Source of the DNA: Cupriavidus phytohabitans
Lineage (GTDB): Bacteria; Pseudomonadota; Gammaproteobacteria; Burkholderiales; Burkholderiaceae
Assembly: GCF_000426345.1 (NCBI RefSeq)
Contig: NZ_AUFE01000044.1
Coordinates: 1 to 58,196, forward strand
Reading direction: 5' to 3'
DNA length: 58,196 bases
Positions 1-8,752 of this stretch are shown here, one piece after another. The position numbers and the translations under genes are program-made. Numbering within the stretch: the stretch's first letter is position 1; each line of letters starts with the position of its first letter. The notes beneath the pieces are model-generated. The model was not told the DNA's origin. It made no database searches and was given only the letters and a program-made list of their open reading frames with translations.

Positions 1-232
1 GGCTCAGGCGCGTAGCGCAGTCCGGGTGTGCTGCCGGTGGGCATCCCCGTGGCTTACGCGGATAGTTGGCACTGTGCAGCACAGAGCTGCAATGGCAGCA
101 GCCCCTGTCCCGCGCCACCGTCATCAGGTCTTCGTCGATCCGGCGTAACAGGGCAAAAAACGCCGGCGTTTGTAGCAAGGCATGGCACACTGCTGAGGTC
201 TCCTTCATTGCTCGACACAATAAAGGCGACAT
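1..232 (-). CDS. Unrecognised small Cys-containing protein, truncated by the window edge
   Basis: A reading frame without stops runs from an ATG at 232 off the left edge (77 codons visible). The ATG follows a good ribosome binding site (GAGGGAAG). The visible protein has a helix-like stretch ending LLRRIDEDL (residues 28-36), then a Cys/His cluster CCHC (45-48) with more Cys at 64 and 72, which could bind zinc. I do not recognise it with confidence; my impression is that similar short Cys-rich proteins occur beside insertion sequences in Burkholderiales, but I cannot confirm that. A second in-frame Met at residue 9 is an alternative start. Confidence 0.45.
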   Translation of the reverse strand, partial: MSPLLCRAMKETSAVCHALLQTPAFFALLRRIDEDLMTVARDRGCCHCSSVLHSANYPRKPRGCPPAAHPDCATRLS

Positions 233-298
233 CTTCCCTCAGGCGCGTGCGTGCACGCTCCCTGAGGGAACCCCTCCAGCGTCCATCACCGTTCTTGC

Positions 299-460
299 TC
301 AAATCCCCGCGCTTTCGGCATCACGAAAGCTGCTTATGCACAGGGCCCGCTGCGCAGCCGCCGGCGGTGTCTGCAACAGCGCATGATGCAGCGCCTGTGC
401 GGCTTTGACGTCGTGCGCGCTTGGCGCGGGTTCCTTCGGGCTCATCATGATTCCAGCCAT
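299..460 (-). CDS. Small hypothetical protein, 53 aa
   Basis: This short frame starts 12 bases after the stop of the PHB-depolymerase-like gene and uses an AAGGGAG ribosome binding site that overlaps that stop, so it is probably co-transcribed with it. The protein is Ala/His rich with no membrane segment or signal peptide. It shares the heptapeptide HALLQTP with the truncated protein at the left window edge, encoded by partly different synonymous codons, which hints at relatedness. Function unknown. It could also be a chance frame, since it has no other support. Confidence 0.4.
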   Translation of the reverse strand: MAGIMMSPKEPAPSAHDVKAAQALHHALLQTPPAAAQRALCISSFRDAESAGI

Positions 461-472
461 TTTTTGTCTCCC

Positions 473-1540
473 TTAACCGCCAAGCCGGCTGAGCATGCCG
501 TGGATGGCCTTGATCTGGATGGCTTCGCGGGAATAGTAATCGGGCCGTTCGGCGTCCGCGCAGGTATATCCCCACCAGTCCCAGCACCCATCGGGGTTCT
601 GCGTGAGGCTGTCATCGGTGCCCTCGGCTTGCGGGTACAGCACGATGATGTTGTTGCTGTCGGCAATGCTGTTGTAGCCGGTCGTGGTGATATACCGGTT
701 GCCATAGGGCGGCTGGCTGGCGAAGTCTGACTGCCCGAACGTGAAGTCGATGTAGTTGTAGCCTTGCTTGCAACCATGCAGGACGATATGGACGCGCGCC
801 TCGGCGCCTTCGGCCACCGCCTGCGGTACATAGGCGTAGCCGTACTTGCTCATGCTGGCGCGCGGCTCGTTGCCAAAGAATTCGGTCTGGTCGAATCGCA
901 TCAGGCGGCCGCTCAGGCGGTCTGAAGGCGCAGCAAGGTTGCCGTAGATATGCTGCAGGATACTGTGCGACTGGATGAATCCGCCGTTGTTGATGTAGGG
1001 CGGCTGATTCGTTTCCAGCGGTGAATCCTCGGCATTCCCGGTGATAATCGAGTGGCCAGCCGGCACGCTGTCATCGTAGTGGATGTCGGTCGTGCTCACG
1101 CCAAGCAGGTGGTAGAAATCGCGCGTGCGTGCCACCACGCTCGAATACACCACGCTGTCCTTGCTGCCGGTAAAAATATAAAGCCGATGCCCGGCAAGGT
1201 TCGTGATCTCGTCGATGAGACCGTCGCGCGCGGTTTGCCGTGCAAGTTCGGCGAGGCGGTTGGCGTTGGGTGCGTTCTGTGGCACCAGCGGATTCATACA
1301 TAGATGGAGGGCGTTCAGCTCATACGCGTCTTCGCCTACCGCGGATGCCGCCCGGAAAGATTCGGCGCAACGGTACGGGCCGCCGGCAATCACCCCTGCG
1401 CCGCAAAAGCTCGACGAGTGGGCCATATGAAGCTGGACTGTCATGAATGCGCCCGAGGAAAGCCCCGAAACGGAGCTTTCGCCCTTTTTGACGTTATATG
1501 CGCCCAGTTTTACGACTTCGCCATCCATATCACCTGCCAT
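473..1540 (-). CDS. PHB depolymerase-like serine esterase
   Basis: The 355-aa protein has the lipase box GLSSG at residues 26-30 (Ser28 as probable nucleophile), near the N-terminus as in catalytic domains of type I poly(3-hydroxybutyrate) depolymerases, and the later VLHGCKQ segment typical of the esterase_phd family. There is no signal peptide, so it is likely intracellular and may act on stored PHB or its oligomers, like the PhaZd-type enzymes of Cupriavidus; that role is inference. The start at 1540 follows a strong GGGAGG site at seven bases. A 53-aa frame follows directly downstream. A perfect 19-bp palindrome at 1652-1670 lies about 110 bases upstream and could be an operator. Confidence 0.8.
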   Translation of the reverse strand: MAGDMDGEVVKLGAYNVKKGESSVSGLSSGAFMTVQLHMAHSSSFCGAGVIAGGPYRCAESFRAASAVGEDAYELNALHLCMNPLVPQNAPNANRLAELARQTARDGLIDEITNLAGHRLYIFTGSKDSVVYSSVVARTRDFYHLLGVSTTDIHYDDSVPAGHSIITGNAEDSPLETNQPPYINNGGFIQSHSILQHIYGNLAAPSDRLSGRLMRFDQTEFFGNEPRASMSKYGYAYVPQAVAEGAEARVHIVLHGCKQGYNYIDFTFGQSDFASQPPYGNRYITTTGYNSIADSNNIIVLYPQAEGTDDSLTQNPDGCWDWWGYTCADAERPDYYSREAIQIKAIHGMLSRLGG

Positions 1541-1651
1541 GTCAACGCCTCCCTCTTCGAATATTTGTCTGGCACAGGCATGACCGCGCTGCGGCTCTGG
1601 CCTCAGGCACGAGGACTCCTGTCATGCCTGAGTTGCCGAACACGGTACCGA

Positions 1652-1670
1652 AATGGTGCAATGCACCATT
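1652..1670. promoter_or_regulatory. 19-bp perfect palindrome, candidate operator
   Basis: AATGGTGCA, one central A, then TGCACCATT: two perfect 9-bp arms. It sits in the gap upstream of the PHB-depolymerase-like gene and is not followed by a T-run, so it suits a dimeric regulator better than a terminator. The regulator is unknown. Confidence 0.45.
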
Positions 1671-1810
1671 GCAATGGTAGTCCAGCTTCAAAGGCGGTGC
1701 CACACAAATTTTCGGGGGCGGGTCATGCCGCTGTCATGGCGGCCGGTTAGGCGAGTATCGGAAAGCTGCAAGAGCCCTCGTCGCGAGAGCCGTGACGTCC
1801 CGCCAGGCCC

Positions 1811-2347
1811 TCAGCCCAACCACCGCCAGGCCAGCCGCGCCGCCACGCGCGCGCCCTGATTGTCCCGGTCGTAATGCGGGTTGTATTCCGCCAGGTCTGC
1901 CGCGCGCAGCTTGCCGCTGCGGCGCGCGAGCAGGGCGACTTCCTCCACCACCGACAACGGCACGCCGTAGGCGGCAGGCGCCGACACGCCCGGCATCACG
2001 GCCGCCGGCAAGGCGTCGAGGTCGATGGTCAGGTACACGTGGTCCGTGGCATCGATGCACGCCGCCAGTTCCGCGAGACGCGATGCCAGGTGGCGCTCCT
2101 GCAAGTCGACGTCTTCCACGTAGCTGACGCCCAGCGCATCGGCGCGGCTGAAGAGCGCCGGCGTGTTGCTCAGGCGGCTGACGCCCAGGCAGACATAATC
2201 GAACGGCTGGCCGCGCTCCGCGCACGCATTGGCGATCTGGTCGAACGGCGTGCCGGAGCTTGCGGGCCGGCTGGTGCGCAGGTCGAAGTGGGCATCGATA
2301 TTGATGATGAGCAGGCGCCCGTCATCGTTCCGTGCATCAGCACCTTC
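1811..2347 (-). pseudogene. hutG: 3' part of hutG-type formimidoylglutamase, N-terminus deleted
   Basis: Reading the minus strand from about 2347, the frame gives LLIINIDAHFDLR, then SSGTPFDQI, and later YLTIDLDALP and PGVSAPA. These are metal-binding motifs of ureohydrolases, and the DAHFDLR/SSGTPF combination fits formimidoylglutamase (histidine degradation: N-formimidoylglutamate to glutamate plus formamide). About 178 residues remain; a full protein is around 300-330, so the N-terminal part is missing. Its 5' side runs straight into a truncated ABC-transporter ATPase gene on the same strand but in another frame, so no intact start exists. It is almost certainly non-functional. An agmatinase-like relative is a less likely alternative. 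Confidence 0.75.
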
Positions 2348-2760
2348 ATCACCTGCAGCACTTCGCCGACCAGTTCCAGGTCCAGCGCCGAGGTGGGTTC
2401 GTCGAACAGCATCACGCGCGGCTCCATGGCCAGGGCGCGCGCAATGGTAACGCGCTGCTTCTGGCCACCCGACAAGCTGGCGGGCATGGCGTGCGCCTTG
2501 TGCGCAAGGCCGACTTTCCCGAGCAGGCTCATCGCCTTGCGTTCGGCTTCTTCGCGCGAAGCACCGCGCAGCATGCGCGGGCCCACCGTGACGTTGTGCA
2601 GCACCGACAGGTGAGGGAAAAAATTGAACGACTCGAACGCCATGCCCACATCGGTGCGCAACTGGTTCAGCTCGTGTTCCGGATCCGGATGATTGCGGAA
2701 TCGCTCATTCATCAAAACATCGAGTCCCGGAAAATGGGAATGATGACCAAGGGATAACCC
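2320..2760 (-). pseudogene. Fragment of a polar amino acid ABC transporter ATPase (GlnQ type)
   Basis: The frame contains the Q-loop region (FESFNFFPHLSVLHNVT), the ABC signature LSGGQKQR and Walker B with the following LFDEPTSALD, then stops resembling the family after VGEVLQVMKVL. The Walker A P-loop and everything before it are missing, as is the C-terminal H-loop region. The segment is thus the middle of an amino-acid-importer ATPase, cut at both ends. At its 3' side it is fused out of frame to the hutG fragment near 2320-2350. No intact start is seen; upstream residues are not family-like. Non-functional remnant. Confidence 0.75.
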
Positions 2761-3011
2761 TTAAAACGCGCAGATTCGTCGGCGAAGCGCCCGAAACGCC
2801 GCTGCGCGCCTCGGTGTACCGCAAGACTCTCACCACGCGCATCTCCTCCTGGCGGATCCTTCCCTGTCAGATAAGGGAAAGCGCCAGACGCATACGGGAA
2901 AGCGGAAAACCAGGTCAGACCCGATGATTCGCCACACAGGTTGTCCCTGCGGCGAGCCCGATCCGCAAGCTGCAGGTGCACGTTCATATTCGACAGAAGA
3001 CAGGAGACGAC
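2761..3011. other. Intergenic region without a convincing gene
   Basis: This holds the leader of the quinone oxidoreductase gene. On the minus strand a 43-codon frame begins at about 2843 after an unusually close AGGAGGAG sequence, but it has no recognisable content and may be a leftover of the same deletion that produced the neighbouring scar. Confidence 0.4.
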
Positions 3012-3992
3012 ATGGCGAAAGTCGTGAGGATTTACGAAACGGGCGGCCCCGAAGTTCTTCGTTTTGAAGACGCCAACGTTGGCGAGCCGGGACAGGGAGA
3101 GGTCCGCATCCGTCACGTGGCCGTAGGACTGAACTTTGCTGACACCTATTTCCGCAGCGGCACGTATCAGGTCCCACTGCCTAGCGGCATCGGCAATGAG
3201 GCCGCCGGCGTGGTCGAAGCCGTCGGGCCCGGCGTCACCCATCTGACGGTTGGCGACCGGGTGACTTATACGGGCTTCACCAACACGCTCGGCGCCTACA
3301 GCACCGAGCGCCTGATCTCTGCCGCGCCGCTGATCAAGCTGCCGCCGGAAATTAGTTGTGAAGCCGCCGCGGCAATGACCATGCGGGGCTTGTCAGCCTC
3401 TTACCTGATGCGCCGGATCTGGCCGTTCAAGGCCGGCGACACCATTCTGCTGCACGCCGCGGCGGGTGGCGTCGGCCTGATCATTTCGCAATGGGCCAAG
3501 CTGCTGGGGCTGACCGTGATCGGAACGGTGTCTACCGATGCCAAGGCCGAAGTGGCGCGCGCCCATGGCTGCGATTACACGATCAACTACAGCCATGAGG
3601 ATGTGGCCAAGCGCGTGCGCGAACTGACGGATGGCGTGGGCGTCTCCGTGGTGTTTGACAGCGTGGGCAAGGACACCTTCATGGCCTCGCTGGACTCGCT
3701 CAAGCGCCGCGGCCTGCTGGTGTGCGTGGGGTTCGCTTCTGGCCCCGTCACCGGCTTCGATCCGGCCATCCTGGCCCGCAAAGGCTCGGCATACCTGACG
3801 CGTCCGGGTCTTGCCGACTACATCGCCGATCCCGCCGAAAAGGCGGAGCTGGTCGATGAACTGTTCGGCCATGTGGCGGCAGGCCGCATCCGCATCGAGA
3901 TCAATCAGCGCTATGCGCTGGAAGATGCCGTGCAGGCACACCGCGACCTCGAGGCCCGAAAGACCACGGGCTCGTCCATCTTTGTGATTTGA
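3012..3992 (+). CDS. NADPH:quinone oxidoreductase, MDR superfamily
   Basis: The 326-aa protein is full length for the QorA-like zinc-independent medium-chain dehydrogenase/reductase family. It has the N-terminal GroES-like fold with GNEAAGVVEAVG (about residues 67-78) and the nucleotide-binding turn HAAAGGVG (about 150). No structural zinc cysteines are seen. Expected reaction: NAD(P)H-dependent reduction of quinones or enones in the cytoplasm. The start at 3012 is set by AGGAGA five to ten bases upstream; an in-frame extension to 2976 has no ribosome site. It is the first gene of a plus-strand run with BKACE, Bug protein and porin, so the true substrate may be an enoyl intermediate of that pathway. 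Confidence 0.85.
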   Translation: MAKVVRIYETGGPEVLRFEDANVGEPGQGEVRIRHVAVGLNFADTYFRSGTYQVPLPSGIGNEAAGVVEAVGPGVTHLTVGDRVTYTGFTNTLGAYSTERLISAAPLIKLPPEISCEAAAAMTMRGLSASYLMRRIWPFKAGDTILLHAAAGGVGLIISQWAKLLGLTVIGTVSTDAKAEVARAHGCDYTINYSHEDVAKRVRELTDGVGVSVVFDSVGKDTFMASLDSLKRRGLLVCVGFASGPVTGFDPAILARKGSAYLTRPGLADYIADPAEKAELVDELFGHVAAGRIRIEINQRYALEDAVQAHRDLEARKTTGSSIFVI

Positions 3993-4069
3993 CGGTTTCC
4001 CGCCCGGGAAACGCGCTTATCCAATTCGACCTTCTCAATATTCACGATTCATCCTGGAGACCCATCACC

Positions 4070-5137
4070 ATGAACTTCCTTGACGGCCACCTGTATCCCG
4101 AGAACCAGCAACCGCTGATCATTACGGCTGCTCCGTATGCGCCGGGCTGGATTCCTTCGGACTTCCCGGAAGATATCCCGGTCACCATGGAAGAACAGAT
4201 CCAGAAGGCGGTGGATTGCTACGAAGCCGGCGCCCGGGTGCTGCATCTGCATGTGCGCGAAGCCGATGGCAAGGGCAGCAAGCGCCTGTCCATGTTCAAC
4301 GAGCTGATTGCCGGGGTGCGCAAAGCCGTGCCCGACATGGTGATCCAGGTGGGTGGCTCCATCAGCTTCGCGCCCGAAGAGGGCCAGGCCGCCAAATGGC
4401 TCAGCGATGACACGCGGCATATGCTGGCCGAACTCGATCCAAAGCCGGACCAGGTCACGGTGACCGTCAACACGACGCAGATGAACGTCACGGAGCATGC
4501 CGGCCTGGACGACTTCAAGGGCGTGTCGCGCGGATTCCCGCATCTGTACGACACGTACAAGGACATGATCGTGCCCTCGAATCCCAGCTGGGCCGAGGAA
4601 CACATCCGACGCCTCACGGCCGCCGGCATCCAGAGCGAGTTCCAGGTCTACAACATCAACAGCTTCGAAACCATCGAGCGCATGATCCGCCGCGGCGTCT
4701 ACAAGGGCCCGCTGGTGATGAACTGGGTGGCGATCAGCGGTGGCATGGACCAGGCGAACATCTACAACCTGGCCAATATGCTGCGTGCGGTACCCGATGG
4801 CGCGGTGGTCACGGTGGAAAGCTCGGTGCTCAATGTGCTGCCCATCAACATGATCGGCATGGCCCTGGGCCTGCATGTACGATGCGGCATCGAAGATGTG
4901 CTCTGGAACCAGTCCCGCACGGGCAAGATGAGTTCGGTCGAGCAGATCAAGCAACTGGTGCGCATTGCCCGCGAATTCGGTCGCCCCATCGCAACGGCGC
5001 AGCAGACGCGCGAGATCCTGAAGCTCGGCGTGTTCTATGACACCGTGGAAGAAACGCTCCAGGCCAACGGCTTCGCGCCGAATCGCAACGGTGGCCACCA
5101 GGGTTTCCTGCGCAAGCACGAGAACCTGCCGGCCTGA
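4070..5137 (+). CDS. Beta-keto acid cleavage enzyme (BKACE, DUF849)
   Basis: This 355-aa protein belongs to the family of 3-keto-5-aminohexanoate cleavage enzyme. These zinc enzymes transfer an acetyl unit from a beta-keto acid to an acyl-CoA, releasing acetoacetate and a new CoA ester. The zinc ligands are visible in VLHLHVRE (His59, His61), and the C-terminal HVRCGIEDVLW motif is present. It starts after a CTGGAGA site, 77 bases behind the quinone oxidoreductase. The protein is longer than the second BKACE of this window (311 aa) and clearly diverged from it, so the two probably differ in substrate. Which beta-keto acid is used cannot be told from sequence. Confidence 0.85.
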   Translation: MNFLDGHLYPENQQPLIITAAPYAPGWIPSDFPEDIPVTMEEQIQKAVDCYEAGARVLHLHVREADGKGSKRLSMFNELIAGVRKAVPDMVIQVGGSISFAPEEGQAAKWLSDDTRHMLAELDPKPDQVTVTVNTTQMNVTEHAGLDDFKGVSRGFPHLYDTYKDMIVPSNPSWAEEHIRRLTAAGIQSEFQVYNINSFETIERMIRRGVYKGPLVMNWVAISGGMDQANIYNLANMLRAVPDGAVVTVESSVLNVLPINMIGMALGLHVRCGIEDVLWNQSRTGKMSSVEQIKQLVRIAREFGRPIATAQQTREILKLGVFYDTVEETLQANGFAPNRNGGHQGFLRKHENLPA

Positions 5138-5312
5138 GCTTAGACAACGGTTCACGCAGCCTCTTCATGCGCCGAGCTCCGCGTCAGCGTTGCTCATCCC
5201 GCGTCGGGCTGCGTGGGCTTTGTAGTTGGCGTGGCTGTGCGGCCAGGGCGATGCATCTGGAAATAGCGCAGGTAGAGCGATCGCCAACAGAAGAACTATA
5301 TGGAGGGTGACA

Positions 5313-6305
5313 ATGACATTTCGAATGCAAAAACCGCTTGCGGCCACGCTGGGCACGGTAGCGCTTGTGGCATTGTGCGCGTCCGCGGCGGTGCGCGCGG
5401 AAGATGCCTGGCCCGCGCGCCCGATCCAGATGGTCGTCGCATCATCGGCAGGCTCGGGAACCGATTCCCTGGCACGCCTGATGGCGCAACGGCTGTCGGT
5501 AGCCTTGAAGCAACCGGTCGTCGTTGACAACCGGCCGGGCGGCAGTGGCGTGGTCGGGACCAATGTTGTCGTCAAGGCGCCGTCCGACGGATACACGCTG
5601 CTTTACACCACGGCATCGAACATGGTCATCGCCCCGGCCGTGTTGAAGACCATCCCCTACGATCCGAAGAAGAGCCTTGTACCGATCGCCGAAACGGCGG
5701 AGGGTGGGGTGGTGCTGCTGGTGAGCAACGATCTGCCGGTTCACAACCTGCCGGAGCTGATCCAGTTCCTGAAGGCGAACCCGGACAAGTACGGATACGC
5801 CACGTGGTCCACGGGCTCGTCCGGGCAACTGACGATGGAGTGGCTCAAGAAGCAGACCGGCATGAAGACCGATCACGTCCCGTACCGGACTTCGAATCAG
5901 TTGTTGACCGACCTCGCCTCGGGTGTCGTGAAGATCGGCTGGACCGATCCGGGCGCGCCCATGCCGTTCCTGCGTTCCGGCAAGGTCCGGGCCATCGCCA
6001 TTGCCGGCAATGCGCGTGCACCGCAACTGCCGGATGTCAAAACCATGGGTGAACAGGGCTACAAGTTCGATGCGGTGGGCTGGTTCGGCGTCTTCGCACC
6101 AGCGGGAACCAGCCCGGCGATCCTGAAGCGGCTGGCCGATGAGATCAACAAGGTCCAGAAGTCTCCCGATGTCGCCGCCACGATGAAAACCATGAACTTC
6201 GGGCCGCCTCCTTCGAAGACCCCCGAGCAGTTCCGCGACCTGGTCAGCCACGACCTGCAACTCTGGTCGAAGATCGCGACCGATGCGGGCATTCAGATCG
6301 ATTAA
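5313..6305 (+). CDS. Bug/TctC-family periplasmic binding protein
   Basis: A 330-aa extracytoplasmic solute receptor. Residues 1 to about 29 form a signal peptide ending in AVRA, followed by the family's WPARPI start and the VDNRPGGSG motif (about residue 73). These receptors bind carboxylates, and many in Burkholderiales are orphans without TctAB membrane partners, as here. The ATG at 5313 follows GGAGGGTG. It lies 175 bases after the BKACE gene and 227 before a porin, suggesting that outer-membrane entry, periplasmic capture and cleavage of one carboxylic substrate are encoded together. Confidence 0.88.
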   Translation: MTFRMQKPLAATLGTVALVALCASAAVRAEDAWPARPIQMVVASSAGSGTDSLARLMAQRLSVALKQPVVVDNRPGGSGVVGTNVVVKAPSDGYTLLYTTASNMVIAPAVLKTIPYDPKKSLVPIAETAEGGVVLLVSNDLPVHNLPELIQFLKANPDKYGYATWSTGSSGQLTMEWLKKQTGMKTDHVPYRTSNQLLTDLASGVVKIGWTDPGAPMPFLRSGKVRAIAIAGNARAPQLPDVKTMGEQGYKFDAVGWFGVFAPAGTSPAILKRLADEINKVQKSPDVAATMKTMNFGPPPSKTPEQFRDLVSHDLQLWSKIATDAGIQID

Positions 6306-6532
6306 CGCTCTGATTCCGCTGCAGACCCGCAGCAAATTCAAGCTCTAAAACCGGACGAAGCGCAATCGCTCACCCAAGAGGGGAGGGGTCGCGCTCGTCC
6401 CTGCACATGCGCGGCTGTTCTGCGCATAGGGAGGAAATCGAATCTCGATTCGTCCCTTCGAAACGCTTTGACCTCTTGGCATTCGCGCGCCACCAGGTTG
6501 AAGACGATAACAATGAGCGTGGAGGAGTTCTG

Positions 6533-7693
6533 GTGAAAAGAAAGATTCTTGCCCTGGCCGCCGTCAGTGCGTGTGGGGCAGCGAGCGCGCAATCCGGCGT
6601 GACCTTGTATGGTGTGGCAGATATCAACGTAGAGTACGTCAACCGCGTCGGCGCCGCCGTGCCGTCGGCCGCCAACGGCTTCCAGTCGGGTGCCGGCCAT
6701 AGCGTCGTCCGTGAGAACTCCGGTGGGTACTCCGGCTCGCGTTGGGGTCTTCGCGGCACGGAAGATCTGGGCGCCGGGATGAAGTCCATCTTCGTTCTGG
6801 AAAGCGGCTTCAATCTCGATACTGGCACGTCGCAGCAAGGCGGCCGTTTGTTTGGGCGCCAGGCCTTTGTGGGTCTTAGCTCGCAATATGGGCAGCTCAC
6901 CTTCGGCCGGCAATACCATTCGATGTTCTCTACGCTGGCCAACTTCATTCCGGCTCGATATGCCACTCAGTATGAACCCGTTGGCGTGATCGCCGGTGGC
7001 AACTTCCGCGAGGACAATGCGCTGAAGTACGTCGGCGTGTTCGGCGGCCTCACGGCACAGGCCAACATGTCGTTCGGCGTAGGGACGACGCTCCCGCAAG
7101 TGATCGCAAGCGTTCCAGCCGCCGGTGGCAATGGCGAGGTGCCGGGGCAGTATCGCCGCGACACGGCCTATGGTGTTGGCTTGAGCTATCTCGCCGGGCC
7201 GTTTGGGGCAGGCGTTGCCTATGATCAATGGAATCCGACGATCGGCACCGGCAGCGGTACCTTCAGGAAGGCGGCCGTCATGGGCAGCTACGCCATCAAT
7301 GGCACGGCGAAGATCATGGGCGGCTATCGTTGGGGCCAGAACAAGAACCAGAACGATGTCGTGACCCTGCGTGACGATTTCTATTGGATTGGCGGTCAGT
7401 ACCGGTTCTCTCCTGCACTCGACTTCACGCTCGAGTATGACTATCAGAACGTGAAGAGCCTCGGCGGTAATGCGCACGTTGCCAATCCCTGGCAGGTCGC
7501 GCTGATTGCCGACTACTCGCTCTCGAAGCGGACAGACATCTATCTGACCATGGCCTATGCAAAGAACGCCGGCCTGGCGATGGAATCGGCAGCGAGCAAT
7601 TATGCGACCAGCCTTACGGTCAACAACTACACGCTCTCCAATGGCCAAAGCTCGATGTTTGGCGCCGCGGTGGGTATCCGCCACGTGTTCTGA
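6533..7693 (+). CDS. Gram-negative trimeric porin
   Basis: A 386-aa outer-membrane porin of the Burkholderiales OmpC-like family. A short signal peptide ends ASA before QSGVTLYG; the motifs SRWGLRGTEDLG, GGRLFGRQAFVGL and the C-terminal SLSKRTDIYLT are present, and the protein ends in Phe (RHVF), as required by the BAM assembly machinery. The GTG at 6533 is chosen because it follows GGAGGAG and begins the signal peptide; an upstream in-frame extension has no such support. It probably supplies outer-membrane entry for the substrate of the preceding genes. A strong terminator follows. Confidence 0.9.
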   Translation: MKRKILALAAVSACGAASAQSGVTLYGVADINVEYVNRVGAAVPSAANGFQSGAGHSVVRENSGGYSGSRWGLRGTEDLGAGMKSIFVLESGFNLDTGTSQQGGRLFGRQAFVGLSSQYGQLTFGRQYHSMFSTLANFIPARYATQYEPVGVIAGGNFREDNALKYVGVFGGLTAQANMSFGVGTTLPQVIASVPAAGGNGEVPGQYRRDTAYGVGLSYLAGPFGAGVAYDQWNPTIGTGSGTFRKAAVMGSYAINGTAKIMGGYRWGQNKNQNDVVTLRDDFYWIGGQYRFSPALDFTLEYDYQNVKSLGGNAHVANPWQVALIADYSLSKRTDIYLTMAYAKNAGLAMESAASNYATSLTVNNYTLSNGQSSMFGAAVGIRHVF

Positions 7694-7727
7694 GGGCGGC
7701 TCTGAAGCGCAAGCGGCATGAGTTCCA

Positions 7728-7783
7728 CCGGAAATGCCGATGCCAGGCCGATGCCAGCCTGGCACTTTCCTCGGCATTTCCGG
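7728..7783. repeat. Large nested hairpin downstream of the porin gene
   Basis: CCGGAAATGCCGA pairs perfectly with TCGGCATTTCCGG (13 bp), enclosing a second stem TGCCAGG/CCTGGCA. It lies between the porin stop and the terminator hairpin and may protect the 3' end of the transcript. Confidence 0.6.
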
Positions 7784-7786
7784 TTT

Positions 7787-7830
7787 CAAAGGTTCGACAG
7801 GTAGCCCCTGTGGAACCTTTGTCCTTTTTT
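7787..7830 (+). terminator. Rho-independent terminator after the porin
   Basis: Stem CAAAGGTTC/GAACCTTTG with an inner ACAGG/CCTGT stem and a short loop, followed by TCCTTTTTT. It separates the plus-strand block from the convergent SDR gene. Confidence 0.85.
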
Positions 7831-7964
7831 GATGATGCGGGTTTCAGGGGATGCGCGGCTGTGGTCTGCCTTGGACGAACCACGCGAGGGACGAAGCGGC
7901 GCAGGACTGTGATTGCGCCTCTCCTTGATGCTTTGGTGCGTGACGACGCCTTGAGACAGGCAGC

Positions 7965-8711
7965 TTACGCAGCAGTCTTCCCGCCGTTTACGTGAAGGAT
8001 CTGGCCCGTGATGTACGTCGATTGGTCGGATGCCAGGAAGACGATCGCATCAGCCACTTCTTCCGGCGTGCCGACGCGTCCTGCGGGGATCGTTGCTGCG
8101 ACGGACGCTATCCGATCCTCGCCACCGGCAATGCGGCCGAGCATGGCCGTTTCGATCGGGCCTGGCGCCACGGCGTTGACGCGGACATTCGATTGGATGG
8201 CATCGAGCGCAGCCGACTTGGTAAGGCCCTCGACCGCGTGCTTGCTGGCCACATACATCGGATTTCGCGGGTTGCCGCGGCTGCCCATCGTGGAGGAGAG
8301 ATTGACAATCGCCCCACGCTTTTGCGGGATCATCGCCTGTAGTTCGTGCTTCATGCAGAGGAACGTACCAAGGACATTCGCATCGAAAGTCGTCGTGTAC
8401 GACGCGACTGTTTGCTCGACGATCGATCCCGGTGTTCCTTCCGTTCCGGCACTGTTCACGGCAGTATCGAGGGATCCAAAGCGTTCGACGGCATGCCTGA
8501 CAAGACGGATGACATCGTCTTCACGGCTGATGTCGGCCGCGAGGAAGTCCGCTTCCGCGCCCATTTGCCGGAGTTCCGAAACGAGGGCGTCTCCGGCAGC
8601 GGCATTCCGCCCGGAGCAGACCAGCCGCGCACCTTTGGCTGCGAAGGCAAGCGCTGTCGCGCGGCCGATGCCTGCGGTGGCACCGGTGATCAGGACAACA
8701 GGATGAGACAT
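7965..8711 (-). CDS. Short-chain dehydrogenase/reductase
   Basis: A 248-aa classical SDR. The cofactor motif TGATAGIG is at residues 9-16, the catalytic residues are Asn112, Ser140, Tyr153 and Lys157 (YVASK), and the family's GPIETAM segment and C-terminal GQILHVNGG are present. The expected reaction is NAD(P)-dependent oxidation of a hydroxyl to a ketone. It sits 41 bases downstream of a BKACE gene on the same strand. This suggests that it makes the 3-keto acid that BKACE cleaves, for example from a 3-hydroxy acid; that pairing is inference. It ends convergent with the porin terminator. Confidence 0.87.
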   Translation of the reverse strand: MSHPVVLITGATAGIGRATALAFAAKGARLVCSGRNAAAGDALVSELRQMGAEADFLAADISREDDVIRLVRHAVERFGSLDTAVNSAGTEGTPGSIVEQTVASYTTTFDANVLGTFLCMKHELQAMIPQKRGAIVNLSSTMGSRGNPRNPMYVASKHAVEGLTKSAALDAIQSNVRVNAVAPGPIETAMLGRIAGGEDRIASVAATIPAGRVGTPEEVADAIVFLASDQSTYITGQILHVNGGKTAA

Positions 8712-8752
8712 GGGAATTTCCTGGAGTGAGTGAAGAGAAGCGATTCGACCAA

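Noticed and set aside
6338..7789. 483-codon antisense frame over the first porin
   Set aside because: Shadow of a porin with signal peptide, motifs and C-terminal Phe.
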